A stretch of DNA of 64,000 nt from Megascapheus bottae. Lineage: Eukaryota > Chordata > Mammalia > Rodentia > Geomyidae. The notes under the pieces are model-generated. The model searched no databases. It was not told the origin of the DNA and saw nothing but the letters and a program-made list of their open reading frames with translations. The stretch is from positions 33,212,001 through 33,276,000 of the forward strand of contig JANJXV010000013.1 of assembly GCA_024803745.1 (NCBI GenBank). Direction: 5' to 3'. The position numbers were made by a program, and so were the translations under genes. The stretch's first letter is position 1. Every line of letters starts with the position of its first letter. Positions 1 through 11,845 of the stretch are shown one piece after another.

Positions 1-2854
1 CTGAGTGGCAAACACAGATAGTATAAACTTCATTTCTTAAAGCAGAGCAAGAAGGAAGAAGGTAATAAAGGTCTGTGTTGAATGTCTTCTTGTCCAATCT
101 GGCCTATGTTTTTATTCTCACTTGATGTTAATTTTATTATTTTTCAATTGTAGTCTCAGTGGAATCTCTTTGGCTACTTGGATATTATGCCATTGCTGAG
201 ATTTTTTTTAACATTTCACTGTTTATTGAAATCATTTGAAATTTTTGCAAACCTTGAAATGTTTGTTGAACTTATTTTTCATAGGTCAGGGCAAAAGTTT
301 GAAGAATCTGGGCTCAGAAAAGTAAAGCTGTTGCTAATGCAAAAATCTCATACAAAAGAAACTCTTAAGTACCTATTGGTCCATATTGCTACATATTGCT
401 ACATCTTAGTATATGAGGTCATATGAGGAGAATTCTTCAGGGTTGTATTTTGTACTCACTATATCTGACTTTAAGCTTCACAGCAATATGACCCAGAACC
501 TGCAAGGAGTCCTCAATTTTTGGTAACAAACCAATAAGTTTTGCTTTTCCAACTAGTATCTTTGCACAAGAATAATATATGGTGAAATAAATAAATGTTT
601 TCACTAATTTGTCCAACCTGAAAATGTCTACAGGAAGTATCTTTATTCTAAGCATTCTTTGAAGAATTGAGTAAAAATAAACATTTTAGTTAGTTATATA
701 ATTAGACCTAGTTAGGGAGCTGTAAGTTAGCATTATAATCAAATCTTCTGATAAGTATTACAAATGGAAAGTAGGATGTTATGCAATTTATTATGTATGC
801 ACTAAATCTAGTCTCAGAAAATAAGTGAAGATTTCCCAGAGAAAATTATGTTTGAAGGAGAAATTTGAAGAGGAACTCAAGTAAAAGGAAGATCATATGT
901 TTTTCTATTCTTGTGCCAGAGCACTGAAAACTTTCAGGTTCTCTATAAATGACAAATGATGCTTGTTTTATGACTTGACCACGACATTTAGTTGATTCCA
1001 TTTTAAAAGCCTGGTTAACTGAGTAAACCATAATTAAATGCTGTGATTAAGTGCTATCAGAATTCCTGAAAAATGTATAATAGATATTCTTAGGATTAAT
1101 GAATGGAGTCAATGCAGTTCTCAACCTGTTGTGATTACTGTGAAAATAATTGGTAATAAAAGGCTAACTAAATTCTTGCTCTTCATCTGTTACTGACAGT
1201 GGGTACTATCTGTCATCATAGAGCCACATCATGAAATGAATTCAAGCACAAAGTCTTTAACACAGGTATATTTTTCCTTACAGATCTCAATTCCTGGGGT
1301 CCTATGTTTTTAGGTACTGAGCCTGAAAAGTTTTTTTTAAAGTGGATTTTCGACATTTCCTGTCTCCAGCCCTTCTGTGCAGCACCAGTATCTCCAGGTT
1401 AAGGCCTGTTCCGTGAAAGGTGAAAACAGAGACTGCAAATCACCTCAGTATAGAATGAAATGTGAAATATTATCCCACAATAGAATAAAGATGAGAACTC
1501 TGCTTTGAAAATTAACCCATCCCTGATACTAAACTTATAACTCATTTAGGGACTGAGGGACAGAAAGAATAAAGTCCATTAAAATAAACCACAAAGATAT
1601 AAAATGATTTTTTTCTAAGAAAGAAAGGCAAACAGAAAGGAAAGAGAATATGAGCCAAATCACAGAGCTAGAATAAATATCACAGAGGTAAGGATTTGCC
1701 ATCAGGTTGGAGGGGAATTAGAAAAGCTGGTTGGTTTTAATCACATTTCCCCCTATGTGGTTGAAAAAAAATGAGTAAGTTTTTAAAAGTCTGCTTTTTA
1801 CCCCTCATTACTCCCTCCTAAACCTTCCCTTCACAGAACTATAAAGATTATGGAGACGATGTCTGCCTGTTCTCTTCTATCAAATTAATTTTCTTCATCC
1901 CCCATATGTCAATCGTTACACAGCTTGTTCTAAATTTTGATCTAGTGCATTATTGATGAGCTCTTAAAAAGAGATTAGAACAATGATCTCCCACTCTCTT
2001 TCTGGGGAAAAAATGCTCATGCAAAAAAAAAAAAGAACTAGCAACTTGAATAAAGTGAACCATCTAACTGATAAGTAAATCCTATTTATGGCAGACTTTT
2101 TGGCAAACCTAAAGTTATTTTACTGGATAAGTATTTTTGTAAATCTACTATTAATAAAGCACTGTGCTAGAAAATTGATATTTTAATTAGCATTCATGAG
2201 TAGCACATTTCTGTCCTGAAAAAATGAAAAATTAGCTCTTACCTAGTCATAATCCTAAAGCATGTCCCTTTTTACTAATAAAGAACTGGGCAATTCTAAA
2301 TACCTTCCTTTCAGGATAGAATTTTATAGTTCAGTACATTTGCTTTCCTAATATATTGAAGTGTCTTCAATCATATATGCCACTTTTTATTTTTACTCAT
2401 TCCTAATTGAAGTGCAGGAAAGCACTAGTTTTCCTAAATTAGAATTCTTCAAGCCTAATTTGAATATTTGCCATGAGAGTTCAAGCTCTCTATTGCTAAC
2501 ATACTCCATTGAACAAGAATGATGACCTTTAAGGATACTGAAACCCAGCCTTTTTCTATCTTCCAAATCTATTCACTAGCAACATGACCAGTCTAATTGC
2601 AGGATTGAGTTCAAAAAAATAAACAGCAATTAATTTACTTACATTTATTTTGTTAAACATATTTTTAAATTTGCTGATGACTCATTTTGGAGTTTGTAAA
2701 GGATAATTTTCTCATTTTAGGAGAATTATTTGTTTATAGTAGAAAAATTAATATACAGGTAAGAAAGAATAAACAAGTTGATGCTGATGATGAAGAGGAG
2801 AAAATGCACTCGCTGTCATATTACAAAAGATGGTTTTTAATATTCACTCTTCTG
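1..2854. other. Anonymous AT-rich DNA, no gene or clear repeat
   Basis: No open reading frame here has a recognisable protein, and none exceeds about 80 codons. I see no SINE box, L1 motif or long microsatellite. A short stretch near 1110-1135 (ttctcaacctg) faintly recalls the end of MER5/hAT elements but is too short to call. The stretch could be intergenic or deep intronic; the sequence does not say which. Confidence 0.6.
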
Positions 2855-3066
2855 CTGAATCTTTTTTTTTCCAGTCCTGGGGATTGAACTCAGGGCCTGA
2901 GCACTGTCTTTGGACTTTTCTCAAAGCTAGGGCTCTACCACTTGAGCCACAGCATCACTTCCAGTTTTTTCTATGTATGTGGAACCAAGGAATTGAACCC
3001 CGGTCTTGTGCATACTAATCAAGCACTTTTCCCAGTAAGCCAAACTCCCGACCCTGAATCTTTTTT
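2855..3066 (-). mobile_element. IDL-Geo SINE, reverse orientation, with target-site duplication
   Basis: Full-length dimeric SINE on the minus strand. On the plus strand it begins with its poly-T (about 2861-2870), then the reversed right monomer (cagtcctggg, tgagcactgt, ctaccacttgagcc) and the reversed ID-like left monomer, whose B-box complement lies at about 2994-3004. It is flanked by ctgaatctttttt at 2855-2867 and 3054-3066, so the insertion borders are preserved. The B box is mutated, so this copy is older than those near 8.4 and 19.6 kb. Confidence 0.88.
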
Positions 3067-4275
3067 AATGTCATAATTTCTTTTCAACTCAATTGCAATG
3101 ACACAGGGATGTTCTGCTTTATGACTTGATAATCTCCTTGAATTTGTGGGTAAATATTTTTTGACAAAATATTTTTTATGGTTAAATATTAGATAGGAAT
3201 TTTATAATGTATATGTCATTAGTTGTAGCATCTTTAACGATCAAATAACTTCATCATTTTAAATACATTTTGTAATGAGTAGATTTGAACAAATTCATGT
3301 ATATCAATGTTTCCCATTAGTTTGATTTTCTTTAAACCCACATAATGTCACCACTTGATCTGTTTCTTACAGATCTTAAGGAGTCTCAATGGCCATTATC
3401 TGCACCTCTATAGTTGAATATTTTTATTCCAGAATTGTGTTCATTATTCAGCCTAAGCTCACAGCAAGCTGGAATCCAAGTGGAAAAAAATCATTTTCCT
3501 GAGGTCACTCTTTAAGAGGAAATGAGAATATTCACACAGCACCTCTTCAAACAGTGACCTTGGAGAGTTGGAGAATGAATACTCTAGTCCCTCTTCCTTC
3601 CAAGGGACAATTCTGAGACACGTATGTATACTCTCACAAGAATTTCTTCATGGATCAAATGACAGTGGCTCATTGTGGCTAATGCCAACTTTAGCAAGCT
3701 TCTCTTTCCAAGGTTGTTTCATATTTCTCTCGTTGGCTCTGCATATTCCAAAAAATGCCTTGCATTTAAATTTTTAATCTCTGAAACTGCCTCTAGGTGA
3801 ACCTAAAGAAAAAAAATAGAATACTTACCCACAAATAAAACAGCCAAATTAAAAGAGCAATATAAAGATTTTTAAATTTATTTTACTAAGAGTCCCTCTT
3901 TCAATGGTTTATGTGCTTCTATTTACATGTTTTTATTGCAATCTTGACAAAATGTAGATGTGTCCTGATAAAGAAAAACCCTGCCAAGTTTACCAAAAAA
4001 AATAAATATTTTAAATTCATTTCAGTATTAGGAAAGTATAAAGCATTTCATTAAGACAAATCCTGCTTATATTGTTTTCCTTGTGATTTGGCTGAATTAC
4101 TCAGCCTGAATTTTAATTGGAAAATACTAAAGGTCTTTTGATTTTAAGAGTATTAAATCTTTTTAATGCTAAAATTAGGACTCTGCATTCACAGAAATAG
4201 CACGTGCCTTGTAATCACCTGAAATACAATCATTCTTCATGTAGTTGGTGTTTTGTACACTGTAGATAACAGTCA
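3067..4275. other. Anonymous AT-rich DNA
   Basis: No repeat family or protein signature recognised. A 69-codon open frame near 3568-3777 has no known motif and looks like chance. Confidence 0.55.
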
Positions 4276-4505
4276 TGTTTGCCAGACTCTGATTGCTCAC
4301 TCCTACAATACTTTCTAATCAGGAGACTGAGACCTGAAGATCATGGTTCAAGGCCAACTAGGGTAGGAAATTTCATGAGAGTCTTATTGCCAGTTAGCTA
4401 CCAAAAAGGTGGAAGCGGAGCTGTGGCTTAACTGACTGAGCACTTAGTCTTGAGCACAAGCTCAGAGTCACTGCCCACTCACTGAGTACAAGCTCTAGGA
4501 TGTTT
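4276..4505 (+). mobile_element. Old B1-type/Geo dimeric SINE
   Basis: A B1-like left half (tgctcactcctacaatact, then caggagactgagacctgaag and ggttcaaggcca) is joined to the right monomer also seen in IDL-Geo (gtggaagcggagctgtggct, cttgagcacaagctcagag). It is strongly diverged and has a short CA repeat just downstream (about 4524-4537). The boundaries are approximate because no target-site duplication is visible. Confidence 0.7.
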
Positions 4506-4535
4506 CTGCACTTACTTAAACATACACACACACAC

Positions 4536-5635
4536 ACTATATGGATACCTTTATTGGCAACTATATATTGATAAATTGATTCATGGAGAAATTGAAAAGT
4601 ACAGTAAGTTAATTTTTGTTGTTACTATGACAATAGGCATACCTGCTAAACACTGAATTTTATATTTTAAAGAAACAACAGACCCCACTTCTAGCAACAT
4701 CATGTATGCATTCATTATCTGGTTCTTAAGTTACATAATCTCTGTATTTTCACTGTTCTCTCCAAGAAATGATAGTTTATCTGTCTTTGTTCATAGAACT
4801 GGAGTATAAACTGGAATTGCTGTCACTGAGAGCTTCATGTAAGTGCTGTCCAAACAATAAGGAACCACGGAACCACTGTTGTTAAATCAAGTTGCAAATA
4901 CCAATAGGCTTTTCTAGGAATAAATTAGCTTTTATTCTTCCTATCAATTCCAGCTGCTCTGACCATTTTTTATCATCTCATCCGTAACCCTTATTAAGGC
5001 AATATAGACTTTATGACTTTAAAAGCATTGTTACTGATGCATCATTATCACCTCTGAGAACTTCAAAATGCTTCTGAAACCCAAGTGTCACTCTGGGCAA
5101 CACAGTCTACATTGTGTTAATTCTCTCATTTGCAAAATTGGCCTGCAATTGACTTGATATCTCTGCACCATTGACTCTGATTGGCCAGATCTACTGTTTA
5201 GACCATTTATTGTATTATTTCTAATCAACTTCCCCCTTTCACTGTCACAATAATTTCCAATCTTGGCTGTCTGCCTCTCCACTCAGGGCAAACATCTTTC
5301 ATCATAAAACATGTAAAAATGATTAAGCTTTAACAATTGGCAGCACAGGGAAGCAGAAGCAAATGTAGTAGGTTCATCTACACTGTTCATCTTTACCACT
5401 ACAGCCTTTGGGACTCTACAGAAATGTAGCCTGTTCTTGGTACTCCTTTACAGGTAAGGAAAATGGGAGCGCAACTTCCACAGCATAATTAGAATATGTA
5501 CCTCATCTTACATCCAACCAGGGATTTACAACATTAAAGTACACTTTAGTGGATCACAATGTAAATATTTTTGTTTCATTTTGCAACCTGATGAATAACT
5601 AGTAACATAAAAGTCAGGATTTTATTTTTAGTTAA
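4536..5635. other. Anonymous AT-rich DNA
   Basis: Nothing recognised apart from chance open frames of fewer than 65 codons. Confidence 0.5.
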
Positions 5636-5810
5636 TGAGTGCTCATGAGCTTCAGGAATCTCATGTCACTTCATTTAATCCTCACGGTTATGAGGTATGT
5701 AATATCACTACATCTACTTTATAGGTGAATAAATTAAGGCAAGGAGTTACTCCATACTTGTATCATGGAGCTGCAAGGGCTGACTTCCCGATTTAAGCCC
5801 ATGAAGTCTC
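5636..5810 (+). mobile_element. MIR-type ancient SINE fragment
   Basis: Typical MIR 3'-half wording is readable: ttcatttaatcctcac, ttatgaggtatgtaat, ctttataggtgaataaatt and a later gctgacttcccgattt. MIRs are fixed mammal-wide relics, so the element gives no lineage information. Identified by eye against the remembered consensus. Confidence 0.6.
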
Positions 5811-5915
5811 ATCTTGGATCTTGGATATGAACTAAGAGTATATATTACACAGAATTGATAGCTCTAGTATGTCAAGAAATAGAAAGGATAAGAATGGATG
5901 TATATCTTATCTAAT

Positions 5916-6133
5916 ATATTAGTAATTATTTTGCCAGTCCTGGAGCTTGAACTCATGGCCTGAGCACTGTCCTTAGGCTTTCTCAAGGCTAGAGCTCTAC
6001 CACTGAAGTCACAACACCACTCCTGGCTTTTTCTACATATGTGGTACCAACGAATCAAACCAGTGTCTTCAAGCATGCAAGGCAAGCACTCTACCACTAG
6101 GCCAAATCTGTCCCCAGGTCCCTATATTAGTAA
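5916..6133 (-). mobile_element. IDL-Geo SINE, reverse orientation, with target-site duplication
   Basis: Reverse dimeric SINE. The right monomer complement begins ttgccagtcctggagcttga and is followed by the left-monomer complement with ggcaagcactctaccactag. Near-matching flanks (tatattagtaatt upstream, tatattagtaact downstream) act as the target-site duplication with one mismatch. No transcript or function is implied. Confidence 0.85.
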
Positions 6134-6309
6134 CTTTTTAAAGTTGTATAGCATTAGCCAATATAAGAGGAAAATTTCCATAATCATAAACCAATGCAAA
6201 CATACAAGTTCCCATTTTTGGAAAGAAGTTGGCCTTAAGAATCATTTGTCATTTACCTTAGCAACTTTAGAATTCTGATTTTTATTTCAGGGAATCATTA
6301 TGGTGTGAA

Positions 6310-6721
6310 CTAAGATTTACTAATAAGGATCACTGCTGCAATACTGCTTATAATAGTGTAAAATAAAGAAACTACATTTTAAAACTCAGAGATAGTTAAA
6401 TAAGGAGCATCCAAATAATGAGGTATTGTTGATCATTAATAAATCCTGAGATGGAAGAATATAACACCAATATTTGGAAGTAGGACGAATGGATATTTAT
6501 AGGAAGGAAACTGAACTCTTACAGATACTGTATACAAAATAAGTTAAACCTGAGGAAAGAGACTGCACAATTCCTAAAGGAACATATAGGGGGAAACTTC
6601 TTCACATTGATTGGCCTTGGCAATGACTTTTTGGAGATGACAACAAGAGCAACAAGAGTAACCTGATGAATGACCTTAGAAAACTAAGGTAAACGTAGAC
6701 AAGTGGAGCCATGTTGAACTT
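6310..6721 (+). mobile_element. Old L1 ORF2 debris, interrupted by a younger L1
   Basis: Two diverged L1 pieces lie in non-canonical order. The first (about 6318-6480) resembles the segment near the ORF2 3' end (gctgcaatactgcttataat). The second (about 6590-6721) resembles an earlier segment (ggccttggcaatgactttt, gtagacaagtgga). The second seems to continue at about 7893, beyond the younger L1 that split it. No open frame survives. Confidence 0.6.
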
Positions 6722-7892
6722 AGGGCTGGATAAGTGGGACTGCATTATACTGCAGAGCTTTTGTATGGCAAAGGACATAGCTAGTTAATTAGGAAGCCTA
6801 CAGAATGGGAGATCTTCACCAACCACACAACGGATAAAGGCCTCATATCTAAAATATATCAACAGCTCAAAAGAATGAATCACCCCAAAAACTAATCTCC
6901 AAAGAAACAACCATCCCATTAAAAGATGGGCCAAAGACTGATGGCCTATAGACACATGAAGAAATGCTCAACATCTCTGGTCACAAAAGAAATGCAAATC
7001 AAAACAACTCTAAGATTCCACCTTACTCCAGTTAGAATGGCCAGAATCAAGAAAACTAGCAACAACAGATGTTGGAGGGGATGTGGCCAGGAGGGATCAC
7101 TACTACACTGTTGGTGGGAGTGCAAACTCATTCAACCATTATGGAAAGCAGTATGGCAGTGCTTCAAAAGACTAAACATAGAGCTCCTCTATGACCCAGC
7201 AATTCCACTACTTGGCATTTACCCAATTGTCCAGGAACAATGTCAGACTAAATCCACTAGCATAATGATGTTCATTGCAGCACTATTTACCAAAGATATG
7301 GAACCAAGCTAGATGTCCCTCAGTTGATGAGTGGATCAATTAAGATGTGGTATTTGTACACAATGGAATTCCTTGCTGCTGTCAGAAAAAAAACAGCATC
7401 ACCCCGTTTGTTAGGAAATGGAAAGACTTAGAAAAAATCATATTAAGTGAAGTAAGCCAGACTCAAAGGAACATAGGCTCAATGGTTTCCCTCATTTGTC
7501 ATAATCAGTAGAAACCTTGGTCTCTCCTAGCAGAGATTTGCAACAGAGCAAAAGCTAGATACATAAGGCCGTATAGGATATAGAAACAAAAGCCATATAA
7601 TGAGTGATTGTTGTCCTTAACATACTATGTTATCTCTCATCTCTTTTGCTATCCCTTGGTTATCTCATATTGTTACAGTATCTTACTTTGTTATCTGATA
7701 TATTGGATATATTTTTATTTGGTTATTTGAAATTGGATAGGGAAGGGGGAAAACAAAATGAGGGGTGGGGGTGGGGGGAGGGAAATAGAGATCAAGACAT
7801 GTGAAAGGGTATCAATGTATGTGAGTTAATGTACCTTCTATCTGGCAAATATAATGTAACCCTTCTATTAATTACAATAAAAAATATATGAA
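6722..7892 (+). mobile_element. Young 5'-truncated L1: ORF2 C-terminus plus 3' UTR
   Basis: The copy starts mid-ORF2 at gggctggataagtgggact and runs through the C-terminal domain to the L1 3' UTR and A-rich tail. In the frame open from 6926 to 7312 the L1 cysteine motif CX3CX7HX4C reads CWRGCGQEG...HCWWEC, followed by the conserved [15 protein letters not shown] segment [12 protein letters not shown]. The frame is broken after about 7312. The 3' UTR contains the usual G-rich run (7747-7785). It is nested in older L1 sequence (6590-6721 and 7893-8345). Confidence 0.92.
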
Positions 7893-8345
7893 AAAAAGCT
7901 TTAGCATGGTGATGAAACTAATCTGAGTGAAAATACAATTGGCAAAGTGGGAGAAAACATTTTCACACCATAAATATGCAAGAGGATAATACAAAGCACT
8001 TACAAAACTCCCAGAAAACTCTAATAGCAAAATCAATAACCCAATCTAAAAGTGATAAACAAAACAAAACAAAAAGAACAGAGCAGCTATTTCCATAATG
8101 AAGACATTCAGATAACCAACTACAGTATGAGGAGTGCTCCATACTACTGACCATCAAGGAGACACAATTCAATAACATCCAAAAGATATCACTTTATACA
8201 TTCCAGAATGGTGATTACCAAAGCAAATCAATGCAAAACCCAGATAATCAATGTGATTGAGTATGTGGTGAAAAGGGAATTCTTATCCCATTGTAGTAGG
8301 AATGTAAATCGAAGGAATCGGTAAGAAACAAGGTGAAATATAATA
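7893..8345 (+). mobile_element. Old L1 ORF2 fragment, continuation of 6590-6721
   Basis: Diverged L1 wording can be followed: gtgggagaaaacattttcac, aataacccaatctaaaagtg, ccatcaaggagacacaattc. It sits immediately beyond the younger L1 and continues the older copy interrupted there. No reading frame survives. It was recognised by the order of segments shared with mammalian ORF2. Confidence 0.65.
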
Positions 8346-8361
8346 CACCATAGAGTGCCAT

Positions 8362-8589
8362 TAATAATGTTGTATTAGGGCCGGGAGTTTGGCCTAGTGG
8401 TTAAAGTGCTTGCCTAGCATGCATGAAGACCCGGGTTCGATTCCTCGGTACCACATACATAGAAAAAAGCCAGAAGTGGTGCTGAGGCTCAAGTGGTAGA
8501 GCTCTAGCCTTGAGAAAGTCCAAGGACAGTGCTCAGGCCCTGAGCTCAAGCCCAGGACTGGCAAAAAAAAATAATAATGTTGTATTAGG
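8362..8589 (+). mobile_element. Very young IDL-Geo SINE with perfect target-site duplication
   Basis: Full-length element at 8380-8571. The left monomer has a pol III A box (tggcctagtgg, 8390-8400) and a perfect B box (ggttcgattcc, 8434-8444). The right monomer follows from about 8468, then a short A tail. Flanks taataatgttgtattagg at 8362-8379 and 8572-8589 are identical 18-bp duplications. It differs from the copy at 19643 by only three adjacent bases. It belongs to a subfamily with ttaaag after the A box and gctgaggctcaag in the right monomer. Confidence 0.96.
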
Positions 8590-9734
8590 TATTTAAAACT
8601 TTGCTACCAAATATTTTGTGTTTATCTCACAAAATGACAGCAGTAATAACCATAATATTATGAGAGAAGGGGAAATTTTGAAGTATTAGGTATTGAACAT
8701 AGTAAGGATGCCACAGAGATCCTCTTTGTTCTTTACTCTCAACTCATGTTATAGACATAACATATATAGATACATATTGATTTGTCAATCACAACTCAAA
8801 GACTCATAACTCAATAAAATGAGGAAACATATTTATCATAACATTAAGTAAACAGGCCGGTAAATGTTACTTGCAGAAGAAACTTGAATGCCCCCCCACA
8901 TATACATATATATATATCAAAAGTAATAAATGAAGGATGGATACCAACATGTTAACTATTATCCAGTTACATATGGTTAGTAGAACTGAAGATGCTTTTT
9001 TAAATCAGTTTCTTAAAGTATCTATTCTGTTTCAACATTTATGATTTTACATCTAGAAAATTCTATTCAAAGTACTTACGAATGTCCATTTTTCCCGGTT
9101 TTAAAGTAGACTACATGCAACAGAGGCAATATGGCATTATTATTAGAGAAAGAGTGGAGTGAGTTATTTATGGCCTAGTTATCTGTAGGAAACTGTCCAG
9201 CTTCTACATTGGGGTGGAGCGGACCTCCATCTGGGATAGCTAATTAGTGATGATAGTTGCAATCTGTAAGTTTGCTGTTTTTCTTAAGTGAGAATTTTTT
9301 CTTTGTAGAGTGCCAGTTTGTTTTAGAAACTACACTTTTAAGGTTATTTTATAATCAAGGTTTTAAAATTTCAAATCGCAGTTATCAAGCAAGTTACCAA
9401 AGCACTAAAGAAAGGGAAAAAATGATAGGAAGGAAACGGAGAAATAGGGACTGAAAAGAGAGGAGGGATGTATGTAATGCAGCTTATTCTCCAAATCAAC
9501 GAAAGTATCTGAATGAAAAATGAATCTTTGAGGATATTCAGATCCATTCCATCAAGTAAATAAGAAAATAGAAATCTAATAAGACAAATGGTGTACGGGC
9601 AAGTTATTCGGGATAACAATGAAATATTTGACCAAGGAAAGGAACACTGGGAAAGTTTGCTTAACTTTGAGTTCATTTTGTAGTTTTACTTTCATTTCTG
9701 GGTTTTTTCAAAGCATTTCCACCAAAATAATGGT
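8590..9734. other. Anonymous AT-rich DNA
   Basis: No repeat or gene recognised. A 101-codon minus-strand frame (9371-9676) has no identifiable motif, no splice context I can support and ordinary AT-rich composition; treated as chance. Confidence 0.5.
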
Positions 9735-9836
9735 TGTCCTAATCTTTATTTTTGTGGGGTATTATTGAGTTTGAACTTGAGGCCTTATGATAAGGAGATA
9801 GGCACGTTATCATTTGAGCCCATCCATTCTCCCTAA
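9735..9836 (-). mobile_element. Diverged ID-like monomer
   Basis: Reading the minus strand gives an eroded ID/IDL left monomer. On the plus strand the complement appears as ttgaacttgaggccttatga and gcacgttatcatttgagccc. There is no right monomer and no flanking duplication. Confidence 0.45.
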
Positions 9837-10025
9837 CTGTCTGAATAGCAAAGATACACTGTTTCCTTTTTGTCTGTGAAATCACTTTGTTTGAAGGACA
9901 GAGTCAATTAATACAGGATTTTTGCCTTTTCTTAAGAGTCTGAAGGAAGCATTTCCTTCCGAAGAGATTAGTATAGATATGTAAGTACTTGGAAGGTCTC
10001 CTGAAAGTGAACACTTGAAAATCTG

Positions 10026-10028
<3 letters not shown>

Positions 10029-10077
<49 letters not shown>

Positions 10078-10088
10078 GTGTGTGTGTG
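10029..10088. repeat. (TG)n microsatellite, about 30 units
   Basis: A nearly pure TG run with two GC interruptions (tgcg) near its end. Likely polymorphic. Confidence 0.97.
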
Positions 10089-10229
10089 CGTATGACTATG
10101 GAAGAAGAAAACTGAGATTAAAATTTCTCTTTGTCATATTCTAAGGACCACAAAAGAGAAGAAACCTAGTTGCAGTGAGAATCCTGTGTACTATAATCTC
10201 TGTTTGACAGCTCCCACTTATGTGAGAGA

Positions 10230-10412
10230 TGATGTGGAAAGAGCTCGGAATTTGGATCCTGTGGGACCTATGTTCAAATGTTTGTTTTCCATTTAACAGA
10301 ATTAGGTGGGATTCCCAAGGCCTAGTTTGCCTAATGCTTCAAACTGAATATAAATGTTATTTATGACATAAAGACTGAACGCGATGTATGTAAAGATGCA
10401 TCCTAACACAAT
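10230..10412 (+). mobile_element. MIR-type ancient SINE fragment
   Basis: Resembles the MIR core and 3' half: gagctcggaatttggatcct, gacctatgttcaaatg, tagtttgcctaatgcttcaa and a spaced tgtatgtaaagatgca. Strongly diverged. Confidence 0.5.
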
Positions 10413-10563
10413 ATACTTTGTTCTGTCATGTCTATATTAATATTCAGATATGATTGTACCTAAAAATAAGACTATAATTCCTTTTGAAAATTTTGTCATT
10501 AGTAGGAAAATGATAGCAATTAAAAATCATCATGGGAGCTAAATCAGTCTACCTGGAACAGGT

Positions 10564-10665
10564 ATGTGTGTGTGTGTGTGTGTGAGAGTATGTGTGTGAG
10601 TATGTGTGTGTGTATGTGTGTGTACATATGCAGGTGTGTGTATGTGTGTGTCTGTGTGCATGTGT
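10564..10665. repeat. Imperfect TG/TATG microsatellite
   Basis: TG repeats interrupted by gagagta, tgagta and acatatgcagg. The antisense histidine/threonine-rich open frame across it (10544-10759) is a product of the repeat. Confidence 0.95.
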
Positions 10666-10699
10666 ACATTGAGCCATCTGGACTCAATGAGGCTAAAGC

Positions 10700-10915
10700 C
10701 TCTACAATTTTTAATGTATGAATTAAAGTAATGTTCATTGAGCAGGTATCCTGTGCCAAAGGATACTCTATCTGAACTGCTTATTTAATTATCAAAGCAG
10801 TCCAAAGAGATAGTTACCATTATCATCTCTAGTCTATAAATGAGAAGACTAATATTGATTATCTACTTTTCAGCTTATAAATTAAAGATCTAGAAGTTGA
10901 GCCTATGAAAAAGAC
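10700..10915 (+). mobile_element. Probable MIR-type relic
   Basis: The segment taccattatcatctctagtc followed by tataaatgagaagactaat matches the usual MIR 'count, then gel' wording in degraded form, ending near aagttgagcctatg. Confidence 0.4.
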
Positions 10916-11584
10916 ATCTTTCTAAGATAATCTAATTTCTAAGATAATCAAAACAGAAAATAAAGGTGTCTCCTGTTCTGTTAGAAAAAAAAGAGAATGT
11001 TCTTGCTCTTGATATGCACATCTGTAGAGGCCAATCAATAAACCCACAAAATCTGAAATTCTGAAGCTCAAAAGGCAAAGTCAACGGCAAGAGCCAAGTA
11101 ACAGGGGACATGTCCATTAATGATTAGCCCTAGGATTTGTTATGGGGAGGAAAATGAAAACAAGAAAAGCTTAAGACGGTGTATTTTCCAACAGACACAG
11201 AGACAAATGCGGGTTGTGCTGCAGATTTCTATAGTGGTACAGATTTCTATGAGGTCAAGTGGTAGACAAAGAACCTGAACAGTTAAGGAACGGTCAAGGG
11301 TCAAAAACCCAAATCCATTTTCAGCAACTCCTTTCCTTTGAACCAATCATATAATGAAATGTTCCATAATGTATGTTTCAGAAGATTTCATTGGGCTATG
11401 TGTTATAAAAAGTATAAGAAATCATTCATAGACTATTTCTTTAGAAGCCCACATTTTCATATGGTTCCCCTTGTTCTAGTTAAGGCTTAGTGCTTTCTCT
11501 ACGCATCAATATTAGTTTTGTTGTATAGTATTAGTATAGTATTAGTATTTCAAGTAAATAAGTGATGCTGATGTTTATGAGAAG
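10916..11584. other. Anonymous AT-rich DNA
   Basis: No repeat, RNA gene or protein signature recognised. Confidence 0.5.
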
Positions 11585-11585
11585 C

Positions 11586-11616
<31 letters not shown>

Positions 11617-11845
11617 GTCCTGGGGCTTGAACTGGGCATTATTCCTGAAGTTTTTTTTACACTCAAGGCTAGTGCTCAACCACATTAGCCACATTTCTAC
11701 TTCCCACTTTGTAATGATTCATTGAGAATGAGAGTCTCACATGCTTTCCTGCCCAGGATCGTTTCAAGCCATTATCTCTAGGTTTCATTCTCCTGAGTAG
11801 CAATGACTAAAGGTATGTACCACCAGTATCAAGCAAGCTGCACCA
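11585..11845 (-). mobile_element. B1-type/Geo SINE, reverse, preceded by (TG)n
   Basis: A (TG)n run (11585-11614) abuts the reversed right monomer (tagtcctggggcttgaactg), then the reversed B1-like half (tttcctgcccaggatcg, tctcctgagtagcaatgac). The order matches the other reverse dimers near 29.75 and 41.75 kb. Confidence 0.65.

Noticed and set aside
1108..1160. MER5/hAT element end
   Set aside because: Only about 11 bases match the typical phrase, with no second end or internal match.
8380..8450. Possible tRNA-Ala gene
   Set aside because: The A and B boxes are those of the ID-like SINE monomer; the cloverleaf is not complete and the unit continues into the right monomer, A tail and target-site duplication.
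10544..10759. 71-codon His/Thr-rich minus-strand frame
   Set aside because: Translation of the TG microsatellite.
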